Positions 45,088 to 51,992 of a DNA stretch of 51,992 nt are shown piece by piece (positions within the stretch are counted from its first letter, which is position 1; the number at the start of each line of letters is the position of its first letter). The notes under the pieces are model-generated. The model worked only from the letters and a program-made list of their open reading frames with translations. It ran no database searches and had not been told where the DNA came from. Source of the DNA: Candidatus Kapaibacterium sp. (GTDB taxonomy: Bacteria > Bacteroidota > Ignavibacteria > Kapaibacteriales > WFXC01); assembly GCA_015490805.1 (NCBI GenBank), contig WFXC01000037.1, positions 1 to 51,992 on the forward strand, in the 5' to 3' direction. The position numbers and the translations under genes are program-made.

Positions 45088-46566
45088 TTATCTGTCTATC
45101 ATTGTGCCAGGATTGATCAACCACTTCGGATCGAATACGCGCTTTATACGACGAAAATAATCCACAACCTCTGTACCGAACATCTGCTGCAAATACCGCT
45201 TCTTCAATTTGCCCACCCCGTGCTCGGCGGAAATGGTGCCGCCCCACCGCAACACCTGTGCCACCGCTTCATCGTACGCGCGCCGGGCACGATGGCGTTC
45301 CGCCTCTGAGCCAGCAAAGAAATTTGCGTGCAGATGCGCATTGCCAATGTGCCCATAGATCACAGCTTCCAGCCTATGGCGGTCTGCCAGTTGACGGTAC
45401 AGGAAGTACAGTTGCCGGGTATAGGGTTCGGGCACTGCCATATCCGTCCCAATTTTTGTCTGTTTCAGCGCACAAATGCGCTCATACACGGCTTCGGAGA
45501 CAGCGTGCCGCAGCCGCTGCATCCGCTCCTGCTGCTGTGCGTCCAGCCCCACCCACGTTGCATCTGCCAGAGTGCTGTGCTGCGCGATGAGCTCATACCA
45601 CTGTTCCAGCAATGGCATTGCTGTTGTTTCGGTACACTCCTGCTCCAGCCAGATTGCTGCTTCCGCCTCCGGGTGGAATTCCGGAAACTGTGATCGTACC
45701 AATTCCAGCGACGGGCGGTCCAGAAACTCCAGCAATCGGGCATCGATATCTCCACCACCCGACCGCCGCGTCTGGTACGACCGATGCCGCGCCTGCTCCA
45801 CGAAGTCTAGGCATCCTTCGACCGAGTCAAAGAACGCCACCAATCCGAACACTTTCGGTGGCAACGGAATTACCTGAAGTTCTGCTTCCAGAATCACGCC
45901 TAAAATCCCTTCGCTGCCAATGAACAGGTCGATCGCATCCATCCCCGGCTGTACAAACAATCCGGCGGCGTGTTTCGACACAGCCGGCATCGGAATAGAA
46001 CGAATGGGGACGGCATAGCACCGCCCGCTTTCCGACTCAATCCGCAGCGTTCCCTGCTGCGCCCGAAACTGTCCACGCCGCAGATCCAGAATCTCTCCAT
46101 CGCCCAGCAGCATACGGAGTCGGCGTACGTAGGGACGGGTTGCCCCATATTTGAATGTTCGGGCTCCGGAGGCATTCGTTGCAATGTTCCCGCCGATCAG
46201 GGAGCTACGTTCCGTTGGATCCGGGGGATAAAACCACCCCTGTGCTTCGACCGACTGCTGGAGTTCCTGCAACACCACTCCCGGTTCGCTCCACACCCAC
46301 GCCGTCTCCTCACTCTGATGGAGTGCAAACCGGTTCAACCGTTTAACAGAAATCAACACTCCACCAGCCGGCACCGCTGCGGCTGTCAACCCGGTGCGCC
46401 CTGCTGAAAGGGTCAATGGTTGATCCCGATCGATGCACTCGCGGACCGCCTCAATGAGCTCTTCAACCGACTGAGGAATCCAGACTGCTTCAGCCCACCC
46501 ATCTGGATAATTGGAAGCGTCTCGGCTATACGCGTCGACAATAGCCGATTCCGTGTAACTTACCAT
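45088..46566 (-). CDS. FAD-linked oxidase (D-lactate/glycolate dehydrogenase-like)
   Basis: A 492-residue VAO/PCMH-fold flavoprotein. WIPQSVEELIEAVRECIDRD and LSAGRTGLTAAAVPAGGVLI bind the FAD pyrophosphate. RSSLIGGNIATNASGARTFK and IDLFIGSEGILGVILEAELQ are the family's nucleotide-binding stretches. AVIYGHIGNAHLHANFF has the catalytic-centre histidines, and ISAEHGVGKLKKRYLQQMFG is the C-terminal FAD-oxidase signature. GlcD and D-lactate dehydrogenases share this architecture; substrate probably a 2-hydroxy acid but not determinable from sequence. The extended ORF would use TTG; the ATG at 46566 was chosen as the first ATG, although its ribosome-binding site is weak. It lies between the YbjN-like and kgd genes in a tight run, suggesting supply of 2-oxoacids to the TCA cycle (inference). 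Confidence 0.88.
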   Translation of the reverse strand: MVSYTESAIVDAYSRDASNYPDGWAEAVWIPQSVEELIEAVRECIDRDQPLTLSAGRTGLTAAAVPAGGVLISVKRLNRFALHQSEETAWVWSEPGVVLQELQQSVEAQGWFYPPDPTERSSLIGGNIATNASGARTFKYGATRPYVRRLRMLLGDGEILDLRRGQFRAQQGTLRIESESGRCYAVPIRSIPMPAVSKHAAGLFVQPGMDAIDLFIGSEGILGVILEAELQVIPLPPKVFGLVAFFDSVEGCLDFVEQARHRSYQTRRSGGGDIDARLLEFLDRPSLELVRSQFPEFHPEAEAAIWLEQECTETTAMPLLEQWYELIAQHSTLADATWVGLDAQQQERMQRLRHAVSEAVYERICALKQTKIGTDMAVPEPYTRQLYFLYRQLADRHRLEAVIYGHIGNAHLHANFFAGSEAERHRARRAYDEAVAQVLRWGGTISAEHGVGKLKKRYLQQMFGTEVVDYFRRIKRVFDPKWLINPGTMIDR

Positions 46567-46599
46567 ACAACCGTAAACGACCACCAACGGAACGGTTTG

Positions 46600-47088
46600 T
46601 TAGCCTTCCAGTCCGATCAGATCCAGCGCCCGCTTGCCCCCGGTCATCTTTGCCAGTTCATCGTCGTAGTAATCCGCAATGGTTGCGACGGCTGAGACCA
46701 TCACCCCCAGCTCTTCGGGATCCAGATTCTTCACCGGCAGGCTGTAGCTGTAGATAATGGTGTGGTCAAACAACAATCCGAACGCACCGAAATGAAGCTC
46801 CGCATTCTTCCGCAATAGCCACTCCATCACCTCAGGAGTTATCTGTGCATCGGTCACAACGTGGGAGGTACATTCCACCACAGCGTCATCTTCAGTAAAG
46901 GGACGGACTATGATCATCACCGATGCCGATCCCTTGCTGAGCGTAAAAGATCCATCTTCGAAGTCGACCACATCGGGAAATTGCTGATTGAGCATCGATC
47001 GAACCTTCTCGATCGCTGCCTGGAGAACTTCTTGCTTTGTTTCCATCGCTTGCTCCTCTTGTGTCTTTTGCAGATCTTCGATTCTCAT
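46600..47088 (-). CDS. YbjN-domain (T3SS-chaperone-fold) protein
   Basis: A 162-residue cytoplasmic protein with a YbjN/CesT-like alpha-beta fold. It begins with a helix (LQKTQEEQAMETKQEVLQAA), then FPDVVDFEDGSFTLSKGSASV, VVECTSHVVTDAQITPEVME, LLRKNAELHFGAFGLLFDHT and a final helix LGVMVSAVATIADYYDDELA. Such domains are thought to bind peptides or act as chaperones, but the partner is unknown. AGGAG precedes ATG 47088; a second ATG 14 codons in is less well placed. It follows pspA by 18 bp, a juxtaposition seen in other bacteria where both respond to envelope stress (inference). Confidence 0.8.
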   Translation of the reverse strand: MRIEDLQKTQEEQAMETKQEVLQAAIEKVRSMLNQQFPDVVDFEDGSFTLSKGSASVMIIVRPFTEDDAVVECTSHVVTDAQITPEVMEWLLRKNAELHFGAFGLLFDHTIIYSYSLPVKNLDPEELGVMVSAVATIADYYDDELAKMTGGKRALDLIGLEG

Positions 47089-47106
47089 TGCACCACTCCT
47101 CCGATT

Positions 47107-47805
47107 TTATTGACCTGCTTCGGAAGAAGTTTCGGAAGGCGGCAGTTTACCCAGCTTCTGTTTCAACGCTAAGAGTTCTGCATCGACAGAGCTGCCCAGC
47201 TCCAGTTTGCGAAATTCATCCTCTATGCCGACCGTCTCTCCGCTCAGCTCCTCAAATGCCTCTGCCTCTGCTTCCAGTTTTTCGATCTTCTGCTCGAACT
47301 TTTCAAACTTGGAGAAAGCATCCGACCCAACACCGCTGAAGGATTGCGCTATCTGCTTTTGCGCCTTCGCTGCTTGCGATCGAGCAATCAAGGTCGACTG
47401 GCGAGTTCGCGCTTCTTCCAGTTTTGCTTTGAGCCGATTCACCTGCTCCCGCAGCTTCATCGTCGTCTGGCGCGCTTGCTCGTATGCCGACTGGAGATCC
47501 AGCGCCTGCCGTTCATAGAGTTTTTTCTTCTCCAAAGCTGCTCGTGCCAGATCTTCCCTTCCCGCATTCAGAGCCTGAATCGCCTTCTGCTCCCATTCCT
47601 GCGCCTTCCGCTGCGCCGCCTGAATCTTCCGCTCCAGCGACCGCTCATTCGCTATAGCATTGCCTAAAGCCAGGGTCGCCTTGTTTACCGCCTCTTCCAT
47701 CTCAATTACCATCTGCTTAATCATTTTCTCCGGATCTTCTGCCTTGTCCAGAAGATCATTCACATTTGCCTTGATCACGTCGGCAATACGCTTGAAGATG
47801 CTCAT
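47107..47805 (-). CDS. pspA: PspA/IM30 (Vipp1) family membrane-stress protein
   Basis: A 232-residue, almost wholly helical coiled-coil protein that coats and repairs the inner membrane (ESCRT-III-related). The amphipathic first helix is MSIFKRIADVIKANVNDLLDK; AEDPEKMIKQMVIEMEEAVNKA is the family signature. Long heptad stretches such as LREQVNRLKAKLEEARTRQS and FEKFEQKIEKLEAEAEAFEE follow. Length agrees with PspA (222) and IM30. It is the first gene of the minus-strand run pspA, ybjN-like, FAD-oxidase, kgd. No PspF regulator is visible. The 112-bp gap before the plus-strand ybaB gene (47,806-47,917) should contain two divergent promoters, but no TAnnTTTG match was found. Confidence 0.93.
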   Translation of the reverse strand: MSIFKRIADVIKANVNDLLDKAEDPEKMIKQMVIEMEEAVNKATLALGNAIANERSLERKIQAAQRKAQEWEQKAIQALNAGREDLARAALEKKKLYERQALDLQSAYEQARQTTMKLREQVNRLKAKLEEARTRQSTLIARSQAAKAQKQIAQSFSGVGSDAFSKFEKFEQKIEKLEAEAEAFEELSGETVGIEDEFRKLELGSSVDAELLALKQKLGKLPPSETSSEAGQ

Positions 47806-47917
47806 CGGAACCCCTTTCTATTTGGTCTCACACAATAATTGCCAGCCTGAAGCGACACACATTGAACAAATGCGCAACGATCGATCGTCCGTCGATTCAA
47901 AGGAAAAGAAACGAACA

Positions 47918-48247
47918 ATGCAACTGAATGTTTCGGATTTGATGGGAATGTTTGAGCAATTCCAGAATAAACTGGAAGAGCTCAAAAGCAAACTGGCTTC
48001 ACTGGTGATCGAAGGCGAAGCCGGTGGCGGAATGGCGAAGGCGGCAATGAATGGGAATTTCCAGTTGGTTCGGCTCGACATCGACCCATCCCTGCTGTCA
48101 CCGGAGAACAAGAAGATGCTGGAAGATCTGGTGATCGCTGCGGTAAATATTACGCAGCAAAAAACGGCGGAAGCGGTGCAAAAAATGTCCGAAGATCAAT
48201 TCGGCTTTCTGGGTCCATTGCGCTCAATGCTGCCACCGCTGGCATAA
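47918..48247 (+). CDS. ybaB: YbaB/EbfC nucleoid-associated protein
   Basis: A 109-residue DNA-binding protein. SDLMGMFEQFQNKLEELKSK is the first helix, then SLVIEGEAGGGMAKAAMNGN and the conserved strand VRLDIDPSLLSPENKKMLED. The second half is a helix (LVIAAVNITQQKTAEAVQKM) with a short tail. The family binds DNA as a dimer and is nearly always found next to recR, as here (28 bp). The start at 47918 follows AAGGA at a long spacing; the longer ORF reads through the pspA promoter and is not credible. Confidence 0.93.
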   Translation: MQLNVSDLMGMFEQFQNKLEELKSKLASLVIEGEAGGGMAKAAMNGNFQLVRLDIDPSLLSPENKKMLEDLVIAAVNITQQKTAEAVQKMSEDQFGFLGPLRSMLPPLA

Positions 48248-48275
48248 CAAAAGGCAACGGAGCTATCGGGAAACA

Positions 48276-48872
48276 ATGACATTTGCGTCCGAGACAATCG
48301 AGCGAGCAATTGAAGCACTGACCCTGCTGCCAACCATTGGGCGCAAAACAGCGCAGCGATTGGTGTTCTTTCTGCTTCATGAACCCAAAGAAACGGTCGA
48401 AACAATCGCCAGTGCATTGCTGGCGCTGACAGAAAAAGTCCAGCTCTGCTCCACCTGCTACAACTTCACGGACACCGATCCCTGTGCAATCTGTGCTTCC
48501 CCGCGCCGCAATCGCTCGGTGATCTGCGTTGTGGAATCGCCCAGCGACGTGGTAGTGATCGAAAGCACCCACGAATTTTCTGGATTGTACCACGTGCTGC
48601 ACGGCACGCTGAATCCGCTGGAAGGCATTGGTCCGGAAGATTTGAAAATCAAGGAGTTACTGGCGCGCCTTGATGAGAGCGTGAAAGAAGTCATCCTGGC
48701 ACTCAACCCCACAGTCGAAGGGGAAGTGACGGCGCAATACCTTTCCCGACTGATCAAACCGCTGAACATTACCGTCACCCGCATTGCCAGAGGCGTTCCC
48801 ATTGGCAGCGAGCTGGAATACGCTGATGAAGAAACCATCGCTCGAGCACTTCAGGGGCGAGTTCCGCTATGA
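48276..48872 (+). CDS. recR: Recombination protein RecR
   Basis: Part of the RecFOR pathway that loads RecA on gapped DNA. The 198-residue protein is of standard length. A helix-hairpin-helix lies at about residues 10-30 (LTLLPTIGRKTAQRLVFFLL). The zinc motif is C58-C61 and C70-C73 (CSTC ... CAIC). VICVVESPSDVVVIESTHEFSG opens the Toprim domain, with GIGPEDLKIKELLARL and ILALNPTVEGEVTAQYLSRL continuing it; the C-terminal RIARGVPIGSELEYADEET is highly conserved. GGAG precedes the ATG. Its stop overlaps the methyltransferase start by 4 bp. Confidence 0.97.
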   Translation: MTFASETIERAIEALTLLPTIGRKTAQRLVFFLLHEPKETVETIASALLALTEKVQLCSTCYNFTDTDPCAICASPRRNRSVICVVESPSDVVVIESTHEFSGLYHVLHGTLNPLEGIGPEDLKIKELLARLDESVKEVILALNPTVEGEVTAQYLSRLIKPLNITVTRIARGVPIGSELEYADEETIARALQGRVPL

Positions 48873-49693
48873 GGCGACAGCAGCAACAGCAACGACGGCG
48901 GGAATGGTTTCAACACTGGTTTAATTCTCATTTTTACCCGCTGGTCTATCAGCATCGGGATCAGGCAGAGGCGGCGGTCGCGATCCAGCTTTTTCTCGAA
49001 ACGTGCCCACTACCGCCCGGTGCGAAAATCTTAGATTTATGCTGCGGAACCGGTCGCCACGCTATTCCGCTGGCACAGGCAGGCTTTAATGTTACCGGAC
49101 TGGATATTTCCACAACCCTGTTGCAGTATGCCCAACAGCAGGGTGCTACACTGCCCAACCTGCGATTGGTTCAGCAGGATATGCGACTTCCGTTCCCCGA
49201 CACTCCGTATGATGCCATTCTCAACCTCTTCACTTCCTTTGGCTACTTCGAGACTCCCGATGAAGATTTGCAGGTGCTCAAAAACGTTGCAGCGGCACTC
49301 CGTCCCGGAGGAATCTTTTTCTTCGACTATCTGAACGTCCCCTACACGCTCCGCACTTTGCGGCACCGGGATGAGCGAGTCATTGCCAGCTTCCGCATCA
49401 TTCAAACCCGATCGGTCAATGGCAAATGGCTGCGGAAAACGATTCACATTCGCGATGCCGAAGGGGCGCATTATCAGTTTGAAGAACGAGTCCGGCTATA
49501 CACCCTCAGCGATTTCCAGCAGCTCTTCGCAGCCGTTGGTCTCCACATCCGCCGCACCTTCGGTGACTACGATGGAACGCCATACCATCCGGAACGCTCT
49601 CCACGGGTGATCATCGTCGCTCAGAAAAACACGTCAGCGGAAGCAATCAGAGCGGGCAGGAGCAAACACAATGCGGATTCGCAGGAACACTGA
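48869..49693 (+). CDS. Class I SAM-dependent methyltransferase
   Basis: A 274-residue protein. An N-terminal Gln/Arg-rich stretch (MRRQQQQQRRREWFQHWF) is followed by the methyltransferase core: GAKILDLCCGTGRHAIPLAQ binds S-adenosylmethionine, VTGLDISTTLLQYAQQQ is the acidic ribose-binding loop and VQQDMRLPFP the adenine-contacting motif. LRPGGIFFFDYLNVPYTLR is post-motif III. No acceptor-specific motif is present, so the substrate is unknown; the core resembles ubiquinone or methyltransferase-25 enzymes. It is coupled to recR by an ATGA overlap and overlaps the next gene by 23 bp. Confidence 0.9.
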   Translation: MRRQQQQQRRREWFQHWFNSHFYPLVYQHRDQAEAAVAIQLFLETCPLPPGAKILDLCCGTGRHAIPLAQAGFNVTGLDISTTLLQYAQQQGATLPNLRLVQQDMRLPFPDTPYDAILNLFTSFGYFETPDEDLQVLKNVAAALRPGGIFFFDYLNVPYTLRTLRHRDERVIASFRIIQTRSVNGKWLRKTIHIRDAEGAHYQFEERVRLYTLSDFQQLFAAVGLHIRRTFGDYDGTPYHPERSPRVIIVAQKNTSAEAIRAGRSKHNADSQEH

Positions 49694-50330
49694 CCACAGG
49701 CGAAAAACGTTGATTGCTGGCGCGTCAACTTCGGGACAGACGTTCTTTCCTCACTCGTGGCTCTTCCTGCTGCCCGTTCTGCTATACCTCAGCAGTTGCA
49801 GCCTTTTTGAAACCCGCACTCCGGAAGCTCCCACGCAACCGCAGGCTTCCTATCCTCTTGCAACCACTCCACAAATTCTCATTGACAACTTCCAGCGATC
49901 ATTGACCGAAGCGGCAGTTGCTCCCTATGTCAATTGCTTTTTGCCAGATGCAAATGCTGAAACACCGTACCAGTTTATCCCGGCTGCGGATGCAGCAGCA
50001 CAGTTTCCCGATCTGTTCCGTCAGTGGTCGGTCGCTACCGAGCAACTGTTCATCTCCAACCTTGCCGTCTACCTTCAGCAAAGGTCAGCGCAGCTTGTGC
50101 TTATCCAGCCTCGATTCGAACACAGTCGTCCGGACTCAGCTATTTTTCAAGCAGATTATCAGTTCGTCTTTCCCGCCGCACCCGGTGGCGTGCCGGACAC
50201 CTCCAGCGGCACAATGCAATTGCACTGCATTCGTGCTCTGAATGGACAATGGTACATTCAACGATGGTTCGATCAGCAACGCTCAGACTTTCCGTCGTTC
50301 AGTGTTGTCAAAGCCCTGCTGATCCGATGA
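49671..50330 (+). CDS. Uncharacterised lipoprotein
   Basis: A 219-residue protein. After an unusual 30-residue basic preface, a hydrophobic segment SWLFLLPVLLYLSSC ends in a lipobox cysteine, so it is probably a lipoprotein anchored in the outer or inner membrane. The mature domain (residues about 45-219) includes ILIDNFQRSLTEAAVAPYVN, FRQWSVATEQLFISNLAVYL and FQADYQFVF, and ends in WYIQRWFDQQRSDFPSFSVV. This layout suggests a cystatin/NTF2-like curved sheet. I do not recognise the family. The start may be a later codon. Its stop overlaps the following lipoprotein gene. Confidence 0.7.
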   Translation: MRIRRNTDHRRKTLIAGASTSGQTFFPHSWLFLLPVLLYLSSCSLFETRTPEAPTQPQASYPLATTPQILIDNFQRSLTEAAVAPYVNCFLPDANAETPYQFIPAADAAAQFPDLFRQWSVATEQLFISNLAVYLQQRSAQLVLIQPRFEHSRPDSAIFQADYQFVFPAAPGGVPDTSSGTMQLHCIRALNGQWYIQRWFDQQRSDFPSFSVVKALLIR

Positions 50331-50833
50331 AAAAATTAACTCTGCTCCTCATAGGCATCACGGTCGCGCTGATGGGCTGTGTCAACCCCTTCGCACCGCG
50401 ACTGGCAGAAAACAATCCGGCAGCAGCGCTCCTGGGTGATCAGCGCACAGTCGAGGGACTTTTCCGCAATTTCCGATACGCCTACACATTCCGGGACACG
50501 CTGGTGTATAGCCAGCTCCTTCATCCGGATTTCACCTTCATCTACCGCGACTATGAGCGATCTGTGGATGTAAGCTGGGGACGCAACGATGAAATGCGCG
50601 CAACTGCCGGGCTGTTCCGCAACGCACAGTCGCTGGATCTTACGTGGAATGAAATCGTCTTCTCCTCCGGCGATTCTACACGGCTGGACGTCACCCGCAG
50701 CTTCAACCTGATCATTACCTTCAACCCCGCCGACATCGTCCAGATCGATGGTCGGGTCAACTTCCGACTCATCCGTCCCCATCCGGACTCCGTATGGAAA
50801 ATTCTCCGCTGGCGCGACGAATCAAATTTCTAA
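50327..50833 (+). CDS. Uncharacterised lipoprotein, NTF2/SnoaL-like
   Basis: A 168-residue protein with the lipobox MKKLTLLLIGITVALMGC. The mature part reads TVEGLFRNFRYAYTFRDTLV, YSQLLHPDFTFIYRDYERSV and W(G)RNDEMRATAGLFRNAQSL. It ends with strands FNLIITFNPADIVQIDGRVN and VWKILRWRDE, in the order of an NTF2/SnoaL-like cone (a helix-rich start with a curved sheet). No catalytic residues are evident, and the function is unknown. It starts within the ATGA overlap with the preceding lipoprotein and may have arisen from it or works beside it. It ends ten bases from the convergent T9SS cargo gene. Confidence 0.75.
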   Translation: MKKLTLLLIGITVALMGCVNPFAPRLAENNPAAALLGDQRTVEGLFRNFRYAYTFRDTLVYSQLLHPDFTFIYRDYERSVDVSWGRNDEMRATAGLFRNAQSLDLTWNEIVFSSGDSTRLDVTRSFNLIITFNPADIVQIDGRVNFRLIRPHPDSVWKILRWRDESNF

Positions 50834-50842
50834 CCACTCCCC

Positions 50843-51992
50843 CTACTTCACCACCCACACCGGTACGACCTGCTCATACCGACCGCTCCGTAAACGCACA
50901 AAATGTAACCCGCTGCTCAACCCCTCCGTCCCAAGCCGTACTTCTCTCCACCCCGCTTCCTGCTGCCCCTTTGCTACTACCACCTCCTTCCGCCCATAGC
51001 TGTCGTACAGCACCACCTCCACCGCTCCACTGAGCCCGATCCCGTACCGTATCACCACCTCTTCCCCTTCCTGCTTCGCCTCCAATCCGTACTCCTTCCC
51101 CAGCCGGATCTCCCGCACGTCCCGCAGACAGTACTCCCCTAACCGCACCGTGTCCGCTCCCATTTCCGCTTCCACACACACCGCCCGATCCCCAACATCT
51201 ACCTCCCTCACCTTTACCTCGACTGCTTCCCGATCCGTTCCACCATACACCCCATACCATAGCCGAACCACTTCGCCATCGCCAAATCCTCCCGACCGCT
51301 GCCCCGCAAGCCGCACCTTCCCCATCCCCTCGTCTATCACCTGCCACTTGCCTTCCATCGCCTCCAGCCGCCGATACCCCAGCACTCTCCCGTCCCATTC
51401 CAGCTCAATCTGCAATGTCTCCACCTTCGCTTTCCCGCTGCTATCCGCATACATCACCCGCACTTCCGCCTCCTCTCCCGGTAGCTTCGCTTCATCCACT
51501 GCCTCTACCCATACCCCGATCCCCACCTGCTCCCGCCTCCCTTGCACTTCTACCTGCTCCTCCCCCACACTGCTTTCCACTGCCACCATCACCTGATAGG
51601 TTCCCACCTTCCCCGGCAACAACCGCACCCCGACCTGTTGCTCCTCACCAGCACCGAGCGTAAACGCCTTCGGTCCGGTGATCGCAAACTCACTCACATC
51701 TCCACCTGCCAGCCGTACATCCGCTACCTCCACCTCTACGCTTCCCGCATTCCGCACCACAATCGCCCCTTCTCCGCCATCACACCCCAATACCGGTCCG
51801 ATGGTTGTCCCTTCCACTTCCAGCCCCACTACCTCTGCACACCCTCGCACCATCACCCCGCTTTCCACCCGCGGCTCCTCCTCCGGTCCTGCTGCTGCAT
51901 CGCTGATGATCCGCACCCGCACACTGTCAGACGGATACGTCCGCGCCCGAAACCGCACCCCAAGCCGAAGCGTATCTCCTACTTCCAGTGTC
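50843..51992 (-). CDS. C-terminal part of a T9SS cargo protein (runs off the window)
   Basis: Open at the right edge: 382 visible codons including several before the first possible GTG start, so the true N-terminus lies outside the window. The visible part has a choice-of-anchor D-like region (VGLEVEGTTIGPVLGCDGGE, then GAIVVRNAGSVEVEVADVRL and AGEEQQVGVRLLPGKVG). A cohesin-like or T9SS-adapter-like sandwich follows (VWVEAVDEAKLPGEEAEVRV and VVRLWYGVYGG). A sorting domain ends it (VEVVLYDSYGRKEVVV and GLSSGLHFVRLRSGRYEQVVPVW). Its coding strand is extremely purine-rich (GAG, GTG, GGA and AGG dominate), unlike the neighbouring genes. Role unknown; probably a cell-surface or secreted protein. 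Confidence 0.85.
   Translation of the reverse strand, partial: TLEVGDTLRLGVRFRARTYPSDSVRVRIISDAAAGPEEEPRVESGVMVRGCAEVVGLEVEGTTIGPVLGCDGGEGAIVVRNAGSVEVEVADVRLAGGDVSEFAITGPKAFTLGAGEEQQVGVRLLPGKVGTYQVMVAVESSVGEEQVEVQGRREQVGIGVWVEAVDEAKLPGEEAEVRVMYADSSGKAKVETLQIELEWDGRVLGYRRLEAMEGKWQVIDEGMGKVRLAGQRSGGFGDGEVVRLWYGVYGGTDREAVEVKVREVDVGDRAVCVEAEMGADTVRLGEYCLRDVREIRLGKEYGLEAKQEGEEVVIRYGIGLSGAVEVVLYDSYGRKEVVVAKGQQEAGWREVRLGTEGLSSGLHFVRLRSGRYEQVVPVWVVK

Noticed and set aside
47660..47917. Long upstream extension of ybaB
   Set aside because: It reads antisense through pspA and has no homology to the ybaB family start.
51150..51596. Plus-strand Ser/Thr/Pro-rich ORF
   Set aside because: It is the antisense of the purine-biased T9SS gene; absence of stops results from the skew.
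1..51992. tRNA, rRNA, insertion sequence or prophage
   Set aside because: No T-loop consensus, transposase, integrase or structural phage gene was recognised by eye; a tRNAscan or profile search could overturn this.

Overview
The window is typical of a bacterium from the Bacteroidota/Chlorobiota (Ignavibacteria-Kapabacteria) side of the tree. Evidence: several large secreted proteins end in type IX secretion (T9SS) sorting domains; there are a DUF5683 protein, a PafA-type alkaline phosphatase, an HYC_CC_PP-like small protein beside a Cus-type efflux operon, and an Hc1/histone-H1-like protein; and at least three promoters fit TTG-N20to22-TAnnTTTG. A mycobacterial-style E2-E1 fusion of 2-oxoglutarate dehydrogenase points to a deep-branching member such as Kapabacteria rather than a classical Bacteroides, but this placement is inference.

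Layout. 1-2,460: a decamer tandem array, an Rrf2 Fe-S-type regulator and a divergent eukaryote-like citrate synthase. 2,480-4,985: two clusters of hairpin repeats bracketing a three-gene operon (NE0113/Csm6-type CARF ring-nuclease-like protein with an unusual C-terminal half, a short Cas10-like HD protein, and a small CRISPR-neighbourhood protein), with no CRISPR array or effector genes in view. 5,089-12,344: copper/silver efflux operon (HYC_CC_PP-like protein, CusA-, CusC- and CusB-like). 12,532-15,482: Rieske protein and a secreted Ig-domain protein with a CxxCH motif. 15,717-17,418: secreted WD40 protein plus a CRD-OmpA protein, together resembling a split PorE of the T9SS. 17,532-19,036: Hc1-like protein and a MoxR ATPase. 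19,293-19,688: third repeat cluster. 19,732-31,519: C25 (gingipain-like) peptidase, glycosyltransferase 9, IgGFc-like adhesin and alkaline phosphatase. 31,654-33,438: TPR protein.

33,449-47,805 is one long run of minus-strand genes: pspA, a YbjN-like gene, an FAD-linked oxidase and the 2-oxoglutarate dehydrogenase fusion are closely spaced; then a TlpA-like protein, argS, and a tightly overlapping set ftsB-like/ROK kinase/ridA/DUF5683/ggt. 47,918-50,833 on the plus strand holds ybaB, recR, a methyltransferase and two overlapping lipoprotein genes. The window ends inside a T9SS cargo gene with extreme purine bias on its coding strand.

The best candidates for something little described are the solitary CARF-HD-small-protein operon flanked by oppositely oriented structured repeats, the repeat family itself (stems preserved by compensatory changes), and the split PorE-like pair. 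I saw no tRNA, rRNA, transposase or prophage genes. Start sites were chosen from ribosome-binding sequences and signal peptides; domain residue numbers are approximate unless exact motifs are given.
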